This document shows, piece by piece, positions 1 through 19,044 of a stretch of 64,000 nt of DNA. Source of the stretch: Coturnix japonica (lineage: Eukaryota; Chordata; Aves; Galliformes; Phasianidae); contig NC_029543.1 of the NCBI RefSeq assembly GCF_001577835.2, forward strand, positions 310,001 through 374,000, in the 5' to 3' direction. The stretch's first letter is position 1. Each line of letters starts with the position of its first letter. The translations under genes and the position numbers were made by a program. Below the pieces are notes generated by a model. The model worked only from the letters and a program-made list of their open reading frames with translations. It did no database searches and was not told the origin of the DNA.

Positions 1-473
1 GTGCCAAGAGCTGAGTGTGTCCGAGTCCTGGGGAGGAGCCAGGACCTGCAGGGAAAGGAGCCCGTGGGGCTGCGTCTGCACAGGAAAAGGTCTGTCCAGC
101 TTGAGACCCGCTGTGAAGTTCTCAGAACTGCGGTGCTTTACAATACAAAACGTCTCCATTCAGCATCTGCGTCATTGTAACTCCTGCTGGGGTTGTAATA
201 ATCATTAAAAACACACAACTTTCTCTAGAAAGGACAGAAACTCCACAAGAAAAGACCAGAGAGTGACGGGAAAGGAGGCTGCAATATTATCAAAACAATT
301 CAGTGCAAAGGACGGGGCTCCAGGGGGCCGACAAGAAGTGCTCCGTGCACTCGATTGGAGAAAAGGCATAGATTCAACCTCTGAATGAGATCAGGCTGCC
401 AGCTTCTATACTGAAGCTTAGAACATCGACACATAAAGGACTGAAACACAATATGCATGGCCATTAAAAAATA

Positions 474-515
474 ATACTATATATAGATATATATATAGAT
501 ATATATATATATATG
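474..515. repeat. AT dinucleotide repeat with ATAGAT interruptions
   Basis: A TA-rich microsatellite downstream of the MARCHF2 stop codon, probably within its 3' UTR or flank. Confidence 0.8.
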
Positions 516-703
516 TGAGAGATTTTCCACGTACGGTGCTATAGGCAGGTAAGTGTCCCAGCCCGCTCCTTTGGGCTGCTCCATGGCACAGATGCTCCCA
601 ATCTGTGTTTGCCAAAGGACTGAGTCTCTCCGGGTGGTTCGGGTGCTCCCACAGCCCCGCAGGCTCAGATCCAGCCCCGTCTGCTCACCCTGACGGGGGC
701 AGC

Positions 704-3700
704 TCAGACCGTGGTCTCATCCGCCGTCTTCTTCATCAGCTTTGCGGACAGCAGGGAGTGGGGCGCAGGGTGGGGGCTGCGGGCGGGCAGCATCAGCCGC
801 ACCTTCTGGTTGGTCCTGCGCCACTCGGAGTACAGCTGGCAATGGTAGCGGAACGAGACCTGCGGGCAGCACAGCAACGGGTGCGATGGGCTGCGTGCCA
901 CCCATCCCTGCTGACACATCTCAATAAACCAAGCAAAGGGCTCCACCTCGCGTCCCTCTCTGCAAGGAAGCGGGGCAGAACCACAGCAGCTGGAGCTGCG
1001 GCTCAGTGCGTCACAACACACACTGCTCTGCTTCCTCCGGACCCCCCTCACCCCCAGCAGAGGGAAGCAGGAGAGGTTTTCTCCCGAGGGGCACAACGCA
1101 GCATCCCTTCTGAACACACCGAGCCCAGAGCCCTGCCGTGCACTTACCAGCGTCCAAAGGACGTAGATTGTAAAAAGTGCTATAGTTAGTGCTATGAGTC
1201 CGATGGCCTCGAGGCGGCTGTTGAACTGCAAATGGTCCTGAGCTCCACGGAGACACAGCCAGCCCGAGATCGCAGCCAGGGGAGTGATGAACAGGAAACA
1301 CACCATGTCGCAGAACAGCGTCCTCTTCTCATTGCGGGGACCGGGATCCTTCAGCCACTGCGGAACAGAGGGGAAGAATGCGGTCAGCAGTGCACAGTGT
1401 GCTGGCAAAGAGGGGCTGCTGCAGCACGGAGCCGCCATGCATCTCTTGCAGCCTGTGTGCATCTGCTGCCAGCGCTCAGCTCACATCAACCGGCACAAAG
1501 ATGGGGCTGAGCACGTCAAGGCTGCTTATAGCAACCACCGAGGGAAAGGGAAAAGGCAACTGAGAAATATATAAGGGGGGAAGATGGAAGTAAACCCAGG
1601 CTGAGCTCCAGCGGCAGCACAGGCAGCGCTCTGCGGCTGGTGCAGGGCTCTGGGAGGTTTCCTGGACAGCAGCGGCACTTCAGAGCTGCTCTCCTGACTT
1701 CAGGCAAAGCTGCAGCCCCAGGTCCAGCCCAGCACAGCTGTTCATGGGATAACAGCTCTCAGGGCACGGTGCCTCCCTGGGGCTCAGCAGGGAGTGCAGA
1801 CACCAGGATGGCCCAGGACAGACAGTGCTGCCCATCTCAGGCTCGCTCTCCTGCTCCCCATGCATCCAATGATTGACCACGGGGGGTGTTACTGCACTGC
1901 TGTGTGTCACCGAGAGGCTCTGCAAGCACTTCACTTCCTTCTGGCAGTGCCCAAAAAGCAGCAGAAAGAACCCAGCTCTGCTGCAGGCAGGTTTCCCCCA
2001 GCAGACCTCTAAAGAAGCACCACTTCCCGGAGCCTTGACCTGCTTCCAAATTTGGGTTCATTTCAGTCACCAGTCCTTGACAGCAATTGTTCCCATTTTC
2101 CTGGGATGATGCTATTTTCAGCCTTTCTTTTCCTTTTATAGAACAGCGAACCATTGTGGCTCCTACCAGCACCCAGTGCTGCTATAGTGCATTCTACCAC
2201 CAGCTTTGTCCAGCTGCTGGCTGTGGGGCTGCTGGATCCTCCTCCATTTCCTGCACCAGAACTACTGCCCTCATTTAGGGGTTTTTTTGCTTAAAATCCG
2301 AAGCTGGTGCCACCTGTGGGTGCAGCTCTGATTTCAGGCCGAGTATTTGCTGCATGGACATCCTGCTCCCAAGTCACCTCCACACCCAGCAGTGAAGTCC
2401 CCTCATCTGACCACCCCGCTGCAGGTCTGACAGGTCATTTTGGGGCACTCATTTTCAAATAGGGAGGATTCAAAGGGATGGTGCACACGAAGCCCCTTCC
2501 CCTGACACAGATGGGGTGTAGAAGGGATGCAAGGAGTTAATAAGACAGCACTGGTTGAAACAACATGGAGACCAAACAGAGCTAGGCAGGCTGCAAGCTG
2601 AGGAGCACAGCTGGGGACCAAGCGATGCTGCAATGTAAAGAACAAGCTAAAGGCATTCTTAAAGCCCTCCCGAGCGTGGCTGGATGGCCTGACAGCCAGC
2701 AGGAAGTTGAAGAGTGGCCACAACTGTGGCTTGGCCAGGAGAGGGGGGGAATCCTGCAAGTCACCCTCTGTGCAGCTCCATAGAGATGAGTGGTGATGAG
2801 CTGCGTGGGGAAGATAAGGACCACACACACAGCCCTGAGCAGCCCTAAGAGGAAGCGAGGGCGGGCAGCAGCTCAGCTGCACAGCACAGCTGCTCCTACA
2901 TCAACGCACTGTCTGAACCCCAAGTAACTCCACAGCCATCCCAGCCCCAGCCCTCATAAGACCCAACCTCAGCCATCCCAACCCTAAACTCCAGCCATCC
3001 TAAACCTCACCATCTGAACCTCTGACCACGGCTGTCCCAACTCCAGACATCTGAACCCCCAGCCTCAGCCATTTTAACCCCAAATCCCAGCCATCTCAAC
3101 CCCAGCCCCCACTTGGCATTCCCAGCTCCAGCCCTGCACACACCTGGGGCACACAGCACTCAGGTGATCTATCTGAGCTGGCCCAGCAGCCCTCCAGCAG
3201 CAATCCTGCAGCATCCTGCCTTTAGATATGAGGACATACTGGGTCACTTTTGACACCAGTACAAAAAGAACCCAAAGGCAAACTGGTGTTCTGTTGCATC
3301 TTGTTCTATTTATACTCCTTGTAACCTTTGAAAGTCCCCCATCCTCCCCAAGATGGGAGGCAAACATGTAAAGGCAGGAAGCAAAATTATTTCCTTTTGA
3401 AGTAGTTGATTTACATTGCCAAGATGCACTGAGACAGTAAAAAAGGAATACAATGAGCCACCCCGAGGGCGCGGGGCTTCTGGCATAGCAGCAGACTGAA
3501 GCACATGGGACTTAAAACAAACCTTGTAAACTATCCAAAAAGTGGTCAGATTAAACAATTTTTTGTAGGGAAAACCGTCAAGTAAACATGGGAAAGCAAC
3601 AAAAGGGCAACGTGATCTTCTTCCAGCCCCAGTCCAAAAACAATTGCTTCCATGCTGCAAATGAGAGTGCCTGAAACGAGAGGAGGAGCTGTGACCCAGC

Positions 3701-6700
3701 TCCCAGACTGGGGACAACCTCCCTGCAGGAGACAAGTCGTATTTTTGTCCTCCAGCACAGCCCTGGGGCCTTCCCAGATGTTCCTCCCCATGGGACCTAC
3801 AGGGCTGTGGGATGAGAGGTCCATGGTGGGGTGCTTTTGTGCCCATGGCAGCTGAGCCTCAGGGGAAGATGGAGGCAATGGGGCAGGAAGAGGAGTTCGA
3901 GGAAAGCAAAGCAAACAGCCCATCTGCCGGGGAGATAAGGCTGGAAGAAGGGTGGGACGAGCAAATAACACAGCTCACTTCTCTGAACTGGATGCAGTGC
4001 AGCCACAGCAGCCCCAAAGCAGCTCTTTTCCATAGGCAAAACAATCATTATGTAATAAAACACACAAAAAGCAGCGGGGGCAAAACCACAGCGTGCTCCT
4101 GGGCTGCATCACACACAGCAGGAAGCACAGGGACACGAGGACTCCAACCAACAAGATGTGGGTGAGGCAGATTTAAGGACAGAACAAACCCAGCCAGCGC
4201 TGCCTGGGAGCCACATGAGCAGCCCCAGCCTGGGGAAAGTCCTGCTCTGTGGCTGCGGGTTCAAATCACTCACGCAGTGCCAGGGCTGTGGCTCTCATGG
4301 GATGGCAGAGCTGCTCCCTAACGTGTCTCCAGTTTGATGGGGCAAACAGTGGATTTTCATCACAGCTGTGACAGTCACAGTCACACGTGAGCATCACTTC
4401 CCCACAAGTTCCAAACCAAGGAAGGACAGGAGCACAGAATGTCTCAGATAAGGCGATGGGGAACTGCGTCATCCCGTGATGAAGCAGCCTCCATCCCAGC
4501 CCTATTCTGAGAAATGCACCAACAACACAGGGCTGAAAGTTCCCCAAAGCAGCTGGTGAAGAGTTTCAGCTCAATCTGGTGTGGGGATGAGATTACAGCA
4601 GAGGGCAGAGGATGTGAGAGGGAAGTGCTGGCGAGCTGCTGGGCGCTATCGGCTCTCTCAGAAGGGCTCCGTGCTGAGGGCACGGCTGTGCATGGCCTGG
4701 AATGTTTGCAACCTCTGAAACAACCAGCTGAAAGTTTTTTGGTCACAGAGGATTTTATATATTTCAGCAGCTGGGAGAGAAGAGATAAGATTCAGAGAGC
4801 ACCAAGTGCTGACGTAATGCCCTCCGGCAAATTGCTTTTCTAAAGACAGTGCTCTGAAGTCACCTCAGGCTGTAAATTAAGCAGCCATCATTAAAATGGA
4901 ACCTAAGTTTGGCAAAACACAGACTGAGAGCTGCTCCAGCCATGGGACTCTTCCCCCCCCCGGGCTCCTCCTTGGGCTGCAGTGGAGACAGAAGAAGGAA
5001 GGCAGGGCTGCACTGGCACTGCCCCCCAGGAACTGACAGCAAAAGCAACGTGTAGCTGTGCCTTGATTTAAATCCAACTGATGGAACTGGGGGAACCACA
5101 GAGTGGGCTCTGAGCAGCACAGTTACAAACCAGAGCTTTTCCTGTGGCACCGCAGACACAGCACAAAATGCAGCACAAAGCACATGGACACGGGGCACAT
5201 CAGTCAGAAAAGCAAAGCAGGAAGAAAGTGGTACCTCTGTCAAAGGCCTCGGTCTTCTCTCTACAACAAATTCTGTGTGGCAGAGCTCACAGTAACTTGT
5301 GTTGGAGGAGGACAACCATTTTTCCAGGCAGCTCTTGTGCACGGTGCCCAGTGTTCCTGTGCAGTCACACGGGGAAAGCAGTCCCTCCCCATTTCCACCT
5401 TCGTGACAGATTCGACAGATGGGACCGTCACTACGGAGGCAGACAGACAAACAGAAGGAAATCACGGTCAGACGGGCAGCCCAGGGAACTCCTCACTGCC
5501 ACCCCCTACCCTTCCTGAACCTCAGAAGCAAGTCACTCACTGGTGCCTCCTCTCTCCCAGCTCCCAGTGCAGCCATCTCTGTGTGCAACACCTTTCTCTG
5601 GCAGACATAGCTGTACAGGTTTGGGAGTGGGAAGCAGGGTGAGGAAGGAACACCTTTAGTTGGAAGGCCCCATTCCACACCCTCTGGAAATCAGGATGAG
5701 CTCCACCAGCCTTTGTGCCCACACTGCTGACAGGACAGCAGCCATCTCAGCTCATCTCATCGCTCATACCTGGCTCCCATTCTGACCTGTGTGGGATTCC
5801 AACAGAGCAAAGGCAGGACAAGCAATCTGCAGCCTTCAAAAGCAGCAGCACTATTTGCATTTGTTTGCATGACCTAAAGCAAGAACACGACCCTCTGTAA
5901 CAGACACAGCAATTCACAATGCACAGAAAAGGAGGTGGAGAAAAGCACTGGTGGGACATGAAGGGCTGAGGTGAGTCAGCAAGAAAAGCTCACTTTGGTT
6001 CCAAAAAGCAGAAGGAAGACTTTGGCTGGAGGGGCTCCACTCCCAGCTCTGCACTGGGCAGGTTTCATCACAATCAGGTTCATGGGATCTACCTGGAGGT
6101 TCCCGGGATCTGCTGTGAAGCCCAGCAGTGGTTCTTTAACCATCAGTGCAGCATCAGAGCAACAAGACTGGAGTACACTGCAGTGCACCCACAGGGCCTC
6201 AGAGCAGGCCAAAAAAGAACCCCAGGCCCCAAGTGCTCTCACGCATCTGTGATTTCCTAATGAAAGCATCTGTAAGACATTTCATCCCTTCTCTTCCTGT
6301 TTGAGGGGTTTCATATTTCCAGAGCGTTAATATAACCTTGGCTACCCATAAACAATCCAGAAGGAAAAAATTTGCTGACAGTGCTAGAGAGAAAAAACAA
6401 ACCCTCTTATCAGCCTGTTTTTCTTCCTTCCTATCTGGAGAGGGGGAGTTCACCCCCAACAGCCTCAGCAGTGCAGTGACCCCGGGCTGCTCATGCAGCC
6501 ACACTGTGGTTGGGTAGGAGTGGGGCACAAGCTTGGACTGCTGGCACTGTCTGGGCTGAGCGATGCTGTGAAGCATCCTCTATTGCAGAAGCTGCTCAAA
6601 GAAGTGTGGCAAGAGGAGTCCAAGCAAGGCAACAAGTGTCCCCTCCAGCAGCAGCCGGGCAGCTGAGCACACACGGGGCTTTGGGCCAGCACAGGGTGCC

Positions 6701-7017
6701 CTGACCAACACACCTGGCACATACAGGACCCCAGGCAGGGGCTGGGAATGTCACCTCAGTACCTCCCGGTGACCCCCACCACAAACAACGCTTTAGAGCC
6801 ATGAAAACGGGGCTAAACCAGACGAGCAGCACCATCCTCACCTCTGTGCGCCCAGCGCCTTGATGACGGTGGAGAGCAGGCGGCCGTCCTTGGCAGTGAC
6901 CTGGGTGACGAACTGCGGCCGCCCAAGGTCCGAATCCTCCACCGACTTGGAGAGCGCGGCGCTGCCCGGGCAGTCGCACAGGGAGCCGGGCAGGTGGCAG
7001 CAGTCGCCCGTCGTCAT
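704..7017 (-). CDS. MARCHF2: MARCHF2, membrane-associated RING-CH E3 ubiquitin ligase (4 coding exons)
   Basis: Coding exons on the minus strand are 7017-6842, 5430-5235, 1357-1148 and 859-704, giving 245 aa (human is 246 aa). The start [16 protein letters not shown] matches the human protein, and the coding exon begins at an AG acceptor at 7048, so part of the 5' UTR lies on an upstream exon. Exon 2 carries the RING-CH zinc domain (CRICHEGG, then HKSCLEKWL, then CELCHTEF; C4HC3 pattern, about residues 64-112). Exon 3 carries both membrane helices ([17 protein letters not shown] and [16 protein letters not shown]), and the last exon ends in ETTV, a class I PDZ-binding motif. The family ubiquitinates membrane cargo in endosomes and the endoplasmic reticulum. 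Intron 2 (1358-5234) and the first introns hold no other gene I can support. The 3' UTR appears to run off the left edge, since no poly(A) signal is visible between 1 and 703. Confidence 0.96.
2917..3120. repeat. Degenerate CCAGCCATCCCAACC repeat in a MARCHF2 intron
   Basis: Roughly 20-base imperfect units built on CAGCCATCC and AACCCCAG recur across about 200 bases of the large intron. The array is G-poor on the plus strand. Confidence 0.6.
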
Positions 7018-8845
7018 CGCAGCTCTGCACCGCTCCGCCACGGGGACCTGCAGGACAGCGAGGGCTGTGAGCACCAGGCACGGCACCCCCAGCCCTAACG
7101 TGTGCCCTCAGCTCAGCCCCAGGTGCCAGCAGGGCGCTTTGCTCCTCCTTCACCCCCAGTGACTTCCACCTCCACCAGCCCCATGTCACACACCCACTTT
7201 GCCCCCAGCCTGGGTAGAACCGCCCCGACCCAACCGCTCCATCCCTCTGTGCAGAGCACACCGGGCTCTGCTGCTTCTCCCACTGCTCCCCACTGAGAAC
7301 AAAGCAAAGCTACGAGCTGCCCAGAGCTGCAGAGCAAAAGGAAGATGATAAACGCCATCGGAACGACTTCGGTCAGCTGCATTAAGGAGCCCTCTCAACT
7401 TTAAAGGCCTCTCGCTGAAGCAGATATGGGAGATGTGTGCTTTGAATAAAGAGGTCGGTTCCATTTTGTTCAGCCAAAACCTTGTTTATTTTTAAGTCCA
7501 GAGGATAAAAAGGTCCGTTCTGTGCACTGCAATAAAGCCACTCCTGTGTCCCTTGTGGGCTCACGGTGCTGCACATCCAATGGACCCCAGCAGCCGCGTG
7601 TGGGGCTGGATGGGATCCGCCACCCCCAGCCCAGCAGAAAGCGCATGGATTTCAGTTACAACTTATTTGGCATCTCCACACCAGAGTCCATCCCAGGGTG
7701 GAGCCTGAAGTCACTGCTTTAATATGTAACTGACTCACAGCACGAAGGCAAAGCAGCGGCGCAGCTCATGGAGAAGGAACCGAAATCCAAAGCTCACATC
7801 TGCAGCGCTCTGTGCTTCCAGCTCCAAACCCAGCGGACACGAGCGGGGTGTGCAGCCAGGACGGGCCCTTCCTGGCTCACAACTGTTGGCAACGTGGTGG
7901 ATGCAAAGCCAGCCTCACCGTGGGAGCAGATCAGGGACGGATCCACCTCCTCACACTGAGCAGACCCAGGATGCAAAGAGCTGAGCTTGCAGAGATTGCT
8001 CAAACTGAAGAGAAAACAAACGGTGGTGGTGGAAATTTGGCTCAGGAGAGTGACCTACCCAGCAGGGCTGCAGTAAGACAGCGAGCACCCTCTGCTCCAG
8101 CACAACCTCCTCCCTGACGCCGTCCAGCACTGCAGCACGAAGCACAGCCCCCTGCTCTCATCCAGAGGGCAGCAGGAGCTCCCAAACTCCATGGAATGAA
8201 CGCAGCTCAAGAGCGCACAGACCAAGGCCAAACACAGAAATGTGTGCAGCAGGAATGAGGAAACGCTGAGGAGCTGGAGGGTCCCCACCTGAGTTCTGCA
8301 CATTGGCACCTGCAGGCTCTGAGAGCCATTGCTCCCAGCGGGGGGAAGCACAGAGGCCAGGCAAACACCCAGCGTGGGCATCAGAGCAGCACAGCAGTGA
8401 GTGCAGCAGTTTTCCTGTTGCTCAGCTCCCAACAAGATGCTGCAGAGCATCTCCCAGCCCCAGATGGGCCATTTTCATCACAGATGTCACAGGGGAACAG
8501 CTGACGAGCAGCTGGAACATGGGAAACATCTCATCTGAGCACTCGATGGGCATCGGTTTTGGGGAGGCAGGAGGTGAATGTCCTGTTTGATCCATTGCCA
8601 CCAACAGAACTGCTGTGCCAAGCTCATAAAATGAAACTCCGAGCATCCAAAGCTGAGCCAGAGTGAAGGAGGGGGGAATACACTGATCCTGTAGTTCATG
8701 GTTTGGGGTGCCCGGCTCCTCCCATCGCCTCCCAGTTAAAAGTTCTGAGTTTTGTCGAGTCAGAAGCCAAAATAGTTCAAACAATGGAGAGAAAAGCAGC
8801 CGCTCCATCACGTTACCCGTGTGTGTCAGCACTGGGGGGTCACAC

Positions 8846-8894
8846 AGTGAGGACACACAGTGACGACACACAGTGAGGACACACACACGGTGTG
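8846..8894. repeat. GTGAGGACACACA short tandem repeat
   Basis: About four imperfect 13- to 14-base copies of GTGAGGACACACA lie at the edge of the MARCHF2 CpG island. Confidence 0.75.
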
Positions 8895-8929
8895 GTCACA
8901 CCGCAGCCCCCCGGTGCTAAAATCCCCTC

Positions 8930-9990
8930 GGTCCCACATCCCGGCTCTGCCCCCGGCTCCAGCTGTTGGACGCTCAGGGCTCGATCTGCTCGTGTTGTAG
9001 CGATGAACGTGCAGCTCCGTCCAGGGCAGCGTTTGTGTCCTGCTGGATCCGGGTCTGCGGGAACAGCCCGGGACGGGAAAGGCGTCCAGCCCCGCCATGG
9101 GGGAACTGCCGGGAGCTGCTCGTTGGTTCCGCCGCTCGGTTTCCCCGGTGCACGGAGCGACCCCACGCAGCGTGTGACGGGACGGGCCGCACGGGGAGCG
9201 CCGACACGGCCCGGAACGAGACAGCGGCGGAAACGGGGACACGAGGGGAACAGCGGGATGAACCGCGACATGAACGAACGGGGCCGGGACGGAGCGGGAT
9301 CCACATCCCGGTATCCCGGTATCCCCATATCGGTATCCCCATATCGGTATCCCGGTATCCCGGTATCCCGGTGTCCCCATATCGGTATCCCGGTATCCCG
9401 GTATCCCGGTGTCCCCATCGCTCCATCCCATCCCGGTACCTCGGGCCGTTCCCCTCTCGTCCATCCCCCGCCGCGCTCCAGCACCGCCCGCATCCCGCAG
9501 GCCCCGGAGCGCCCCGCAGGGCCCAGCGCCGTGAGGAGCGGCGGAGCGGGGCCTGACAGCGGGCAGCCGTTCCTTGTGCCGTCCCCCCCCGTCCCGTCCC
9601 GTTTCCCCCCGTTCCCCCCGGTCCATCCCGTACCTCTCTCCCCGGGCCGGCCCCTCTCACCGCTCCGCTCTCGGTCCCATCCCGGTTCCTCCCGTGGGCT
9701 CCGCCCCCCGCTCACAGCCCGCCCCCCCCGGGGGCACCGCCGGCCGCCGGCCAATCCCCGAGCGCCGTCCCGATGACGTCACAATCCCGTCGCCCAATTG
9801 GATACGCGGACGCTCGGCCGGCGTCGCAACGCGACCACGCTGGCAACAGGAGCCGACCAATAACGGCACCGGAACCGGGAGGGAACGGGAGGAACAAGGG
9901 GGAGAACGGGGAAGGGGGGAAGGGGAGGGAAGGAAAGGAGGGCGAACAAGGAGCGGCTGCTGCCGGCACATCCCCATCCCCAGCCGGGTA
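8930..9990 (-). promoter_or_regulatory. CpG island, likely MARCHF2 promoter and non-coding first exon
   Basis: A very CpG-dense block lies upstream of the first MARCHF2 coding exon. On the minus strand a splice-donor-like junction (exon end at 9661, GTGAGAGG after it) would close a non-coding first exon and could pair with the acceptor before 7047. The next gene, RAB11B, ends just beyond and points the same way, so MARCHF2 is the likely user. The exact start site is not visible from sequence. The interval 7048-8900 is the presumed 5' intron, and I see no gene in it. Confidence 0.6.
9306..9420. repeat. GGTATCCC-type minisatellite in the MARCHF2 CpG island
   Basis: Imperfect tandem copies of GGTATCCC and CCATATC alternate for about 115 bases. 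The array leaves frames open on both strands (GIPGYRDT-like translations), which are artefacts. Confidence 0.85.
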
Positions 9991-10119
9991 ACGGCTCTGC
10001 TCCCACCTGCCGGAGCCGCTCCGTAATGGAACGGAACGGAACGTACCGGAATGGAACGTACCGTACCGCAATATGACGGTGTTTGGAAGCGCAGCCCCCC
10101 GTAACGTGAACAGAGCCCG

Positions 10120-11723
10120 AGCCGTAGTGAACCGCCCTGGAGTTTATTACACAACAGACAGAACAGCCCAGACCCGAATGCCGGTTCCCCGGCTCCCAGC
10201 GCCGTTCGGTACATGGCTCCGTACCGCCCGGTACAGCTCGGTACCGCCCGGTACAGCTCGGTACCGCCCCATACACAGCTCGGTACCGCCCCGTACACAG
10301 CTCGGTGCCGCCCGGTGCAGCTCACGCCATGCAGTGTGTGTGTGTTCAGCAGTGAGGCGCAGTCTCGGAACTCAAATTGTACAGAGCAAAAACCGGCCGC
10401 AAATCGCTGCACGGTGCGGCCTGTCCCGTCCTGCACGGCTGCACCCGCGTCACCGGGGATGGATGCGGTGAGAGCCGGTAACCGACAGGGGACAACGCAC
10501 AAACCACAGCGGGACGGGCCGTCCCGTTCAGCACGGACCGAACGTTCCGGGTCAGAGCTGCCGAACCGACACACACGGTGAGGTCCAATGGTGTGAGAAT
10601 CACAGCCCAGAGCTCGGCCTGACAGGAGGGGAAGGAGCAGGTTAAAGAGCTGAGTGAGATCTGAGCATGACACTGTGTAAGGAAGGGAACGCACCAGGCA
10701 CCAGGGGATGGGATGGATCTGCAGCTTTACAAAACGTAGAAAGAATCGTGTTCTCTACCAACAACCCAAACCCTTCCGAGCAGGTTATGTACATGGCAGG
10801 GGGACATGGGGATATTGCTTCACTCACTCCAAACAGGGGGGAACTCTATAGAAAAGCAGCATGCAAAATAAATCCCGCAGGTAGGGAAGGTCCAGCGCTC
10901 AGACACTGATCTACGTACGACAGCAGCACGGCCGTACGGGTGGGTCGGTTAAAGGAAGATGCTGGCACTTACTGTACAACAGTGTGAACTGATTAACGGA
11001 AGCCATGAATAAATATTAAGCCACGTGACAAAGCCCGCACAGCAGCACGGTGTTCGTGGTGGCAGAGAAAGCAACGCAGACATACGTCATTGTTCCCAAA
11101 TAAAACGAGGAGAGAAAGATTTCCTAGGCAGGAAACAGCAAAACTACACAGGCAGACTAACCGCATAGTGCTAATTACATGGTAAGTCGTGTTATGTTCA
11201 ACAGCTCTGAGGTGTGTGCGACCGCTCAAAACCTCGCTGTGAAACTTCACTGGGACAGAAAGCAGAGCGTGGGGAGGACAGCTACTTCCTTTAATTCCTC
11301 CCCTGCGTTTATAGGAACAGGAGAGAAAAGTCTGACTATGGGAGGAAAAAGCCTCGTAACCTAAAGGCGGCCATTATTCCCTCAGCTGGTCGAGCCCCCA
11401 CGGCTTCTCTCCCAGAACAAAACTCAAACCCAGCTGAGGAGAAGCATCTCGTGGGATGGAATCCAGCAGATGTTCCAACACAAACACGTCTATCAGATCA
11501 GTGCCAACATTTCGAGCCCAAAAGTCATCACATTCAAGGGGATCTTAGAGGCAGGGGAATGTTAACCCTACAATTTAAGCTCTAAGATGAAAGGAGGAGG
11601 TTGGGGTGGGGTGAAGGGAGGAGGGGGGGGGGAGTCACTGAATCACAGGAGATAAAGAAGTGCACACAAGTTTCTAAATGAAGCACAGACGAAGTGAGGA
11701 GCATCGGAGCCGTCTACGGGAGG
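10120..11723 (-). other. Putative RAB11B 3' UTR with poly(A) signal
   Basis: On the minus strand an AATAAA hexamer lies at 10148-10143, about 1.6 kb past the RAB11B stop, and it is the only canonical signal I see in that stretch. The putative UTR is anchored only by this hexamer, so its true end could differ. Confidence 0.5.
10205..10325. repeat. GGTACCGCCCGGTACAGCTC tandem repeat
   Basis: About five imperfect copies of a 20- to 22-base unit containing the palindrome GGTACC and its variants lie just inside the putative RAB11B poly(A) site. A related stretch rich in GGAAC and CCGTACC lies at 10018-10078. Confidence 0.85.
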
Positions 11724-17996
<6,273 letters not shown>

Positions 17997-18325
17997 GGCG
18001 ATGGCGGCAACGACCCTCCGGCTGCCAAGCACCGAGCGCGGCCCGACCGGGGGGGGCCGCTCCCGAGCCGCCAATCAGCGCCCGCCAGAGCCCGCAGGAG
18101 GCGGGCGTCGAACCGGCCCCGTCAGCGCCGCCCAATAGACGACGGGTTTGCTCCTGAGTGGCGGGTCGCGCTGTCCAATGGGGAGAGAGCAGCTGGGGCG
18201 CAGGGTGCGGGAGCCGGGACCCTGCGAGGAGAGGAGGGGCGGGGGGCGGGGCTTAGAGCGGGGGCGGGGCTTAACGGGAGGGCGGGGCCTTGTGCGGGGG
18301 GAGCGGCGGGACGAGCCGGGATGGG

Positions 18326-18580
18326 CCGTGTGTCCGTGTGTCCGTGTGTCCGTATGTGTGTCCGTGTGTCCGTGTGTCCCGTGTGTCCCGTGTGTCCGTG
18401 TGTCCGTGTGTCCGTGTGTCCCGTGTGTCCGTGTGTCCGTGTGTCCGTGTGTCCGTGTGTCCGTGTGTCCGTGTGTCCGTGTGTCCGTGTGTCCATGCAG
18501 TGCAGNGCTGTGTCCGTGTGTCCCTGTGTCCGTGTGTCCCTGTGTCCGTGTGTCCGTGTGTCCGTGTGTCCGTGTGTCCC
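18326..18580. repeat. GTGTGTCC 8-bp minisatellite with one ambiguous base
   Basis: About 30 near-perfect copies of the octamer GTGTGTCC are interrupted around 18494-18510 by a non-repeat patch that contains the window's only N, at 18506. The N suggests a collapsed or poorly resolved array. The unit lacks stop codons in every frame, so long reading frames of the type CPCVRVSV and HTDTRTHG cross it on both strands and should not be read as genes. Confidence 0.95.
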
Positions 18581-18997
18581 GGTGCCGTGCAGCCCTCCAG
18601 CCCCACCTGGCAGCCACCCCCCGCCTGTATCTCACACCGCCCGGTCCCCCGGTTCCTCTTCGTGTCCCCCGAACACCCGCATTGCTCTGACCCGTCGTTT
18701 CCCGGGCGGCCCGTCCAGGACCGACCGCTCATATCGGCTCCGTGCTCCTGCACCGCCCCCCCCCGCTCCCCCTGCTCCCACTGCGCCCCCCCCGCTCCCC
18801 CTCCATCCTCATCCCCCTCGTTCCCTCCTGCTCCGTCACCTTCCTGCTCTATCAGCAAATCCCCACCCGCCGCATTCTAGGAAGGCATTTCCCCTTTTGG
18901 CTCCGGGCCGCGTCCCGCTGTGAACAGCGACCACAGCAAAAGGACGTTCCGCTCTCAGAGCGCTGAGCTGCTCCGGGGGCTCCCCAGTGAGAGACCC

Positions 18998-19042
18998 GCA
19001 GCACAGCACAGCACAGCACAGCACAGCACAGCACAGCACAGC
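18998..19042. repeat. CACAG pentanucleotide microsatellite
   Basis: About nine copies of the CACAG unit lie upstream of RAB11B. Confidence 0.9.
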
Positions 19043-19044
19043 CA

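Noticed and set aside
4259-4280. tRNA T-loop-like GGGTTCAAATCACT
   Set aside because: The flanking bases cannot form the T stem, and no D or anticodon arm fits around it.
18326-18580. Possible CRISPR-like or telomeric array
   Set aside because: The unit is 8 bases with no spacers, is not TTAGGG, and the context is vertebrate.
18075-18923. Long frames rich in HTDTR/THG or CVRVS on both strands
   Set aside because: An 8-base unit without stop codons is open in all frames. These are repeat artefacts.
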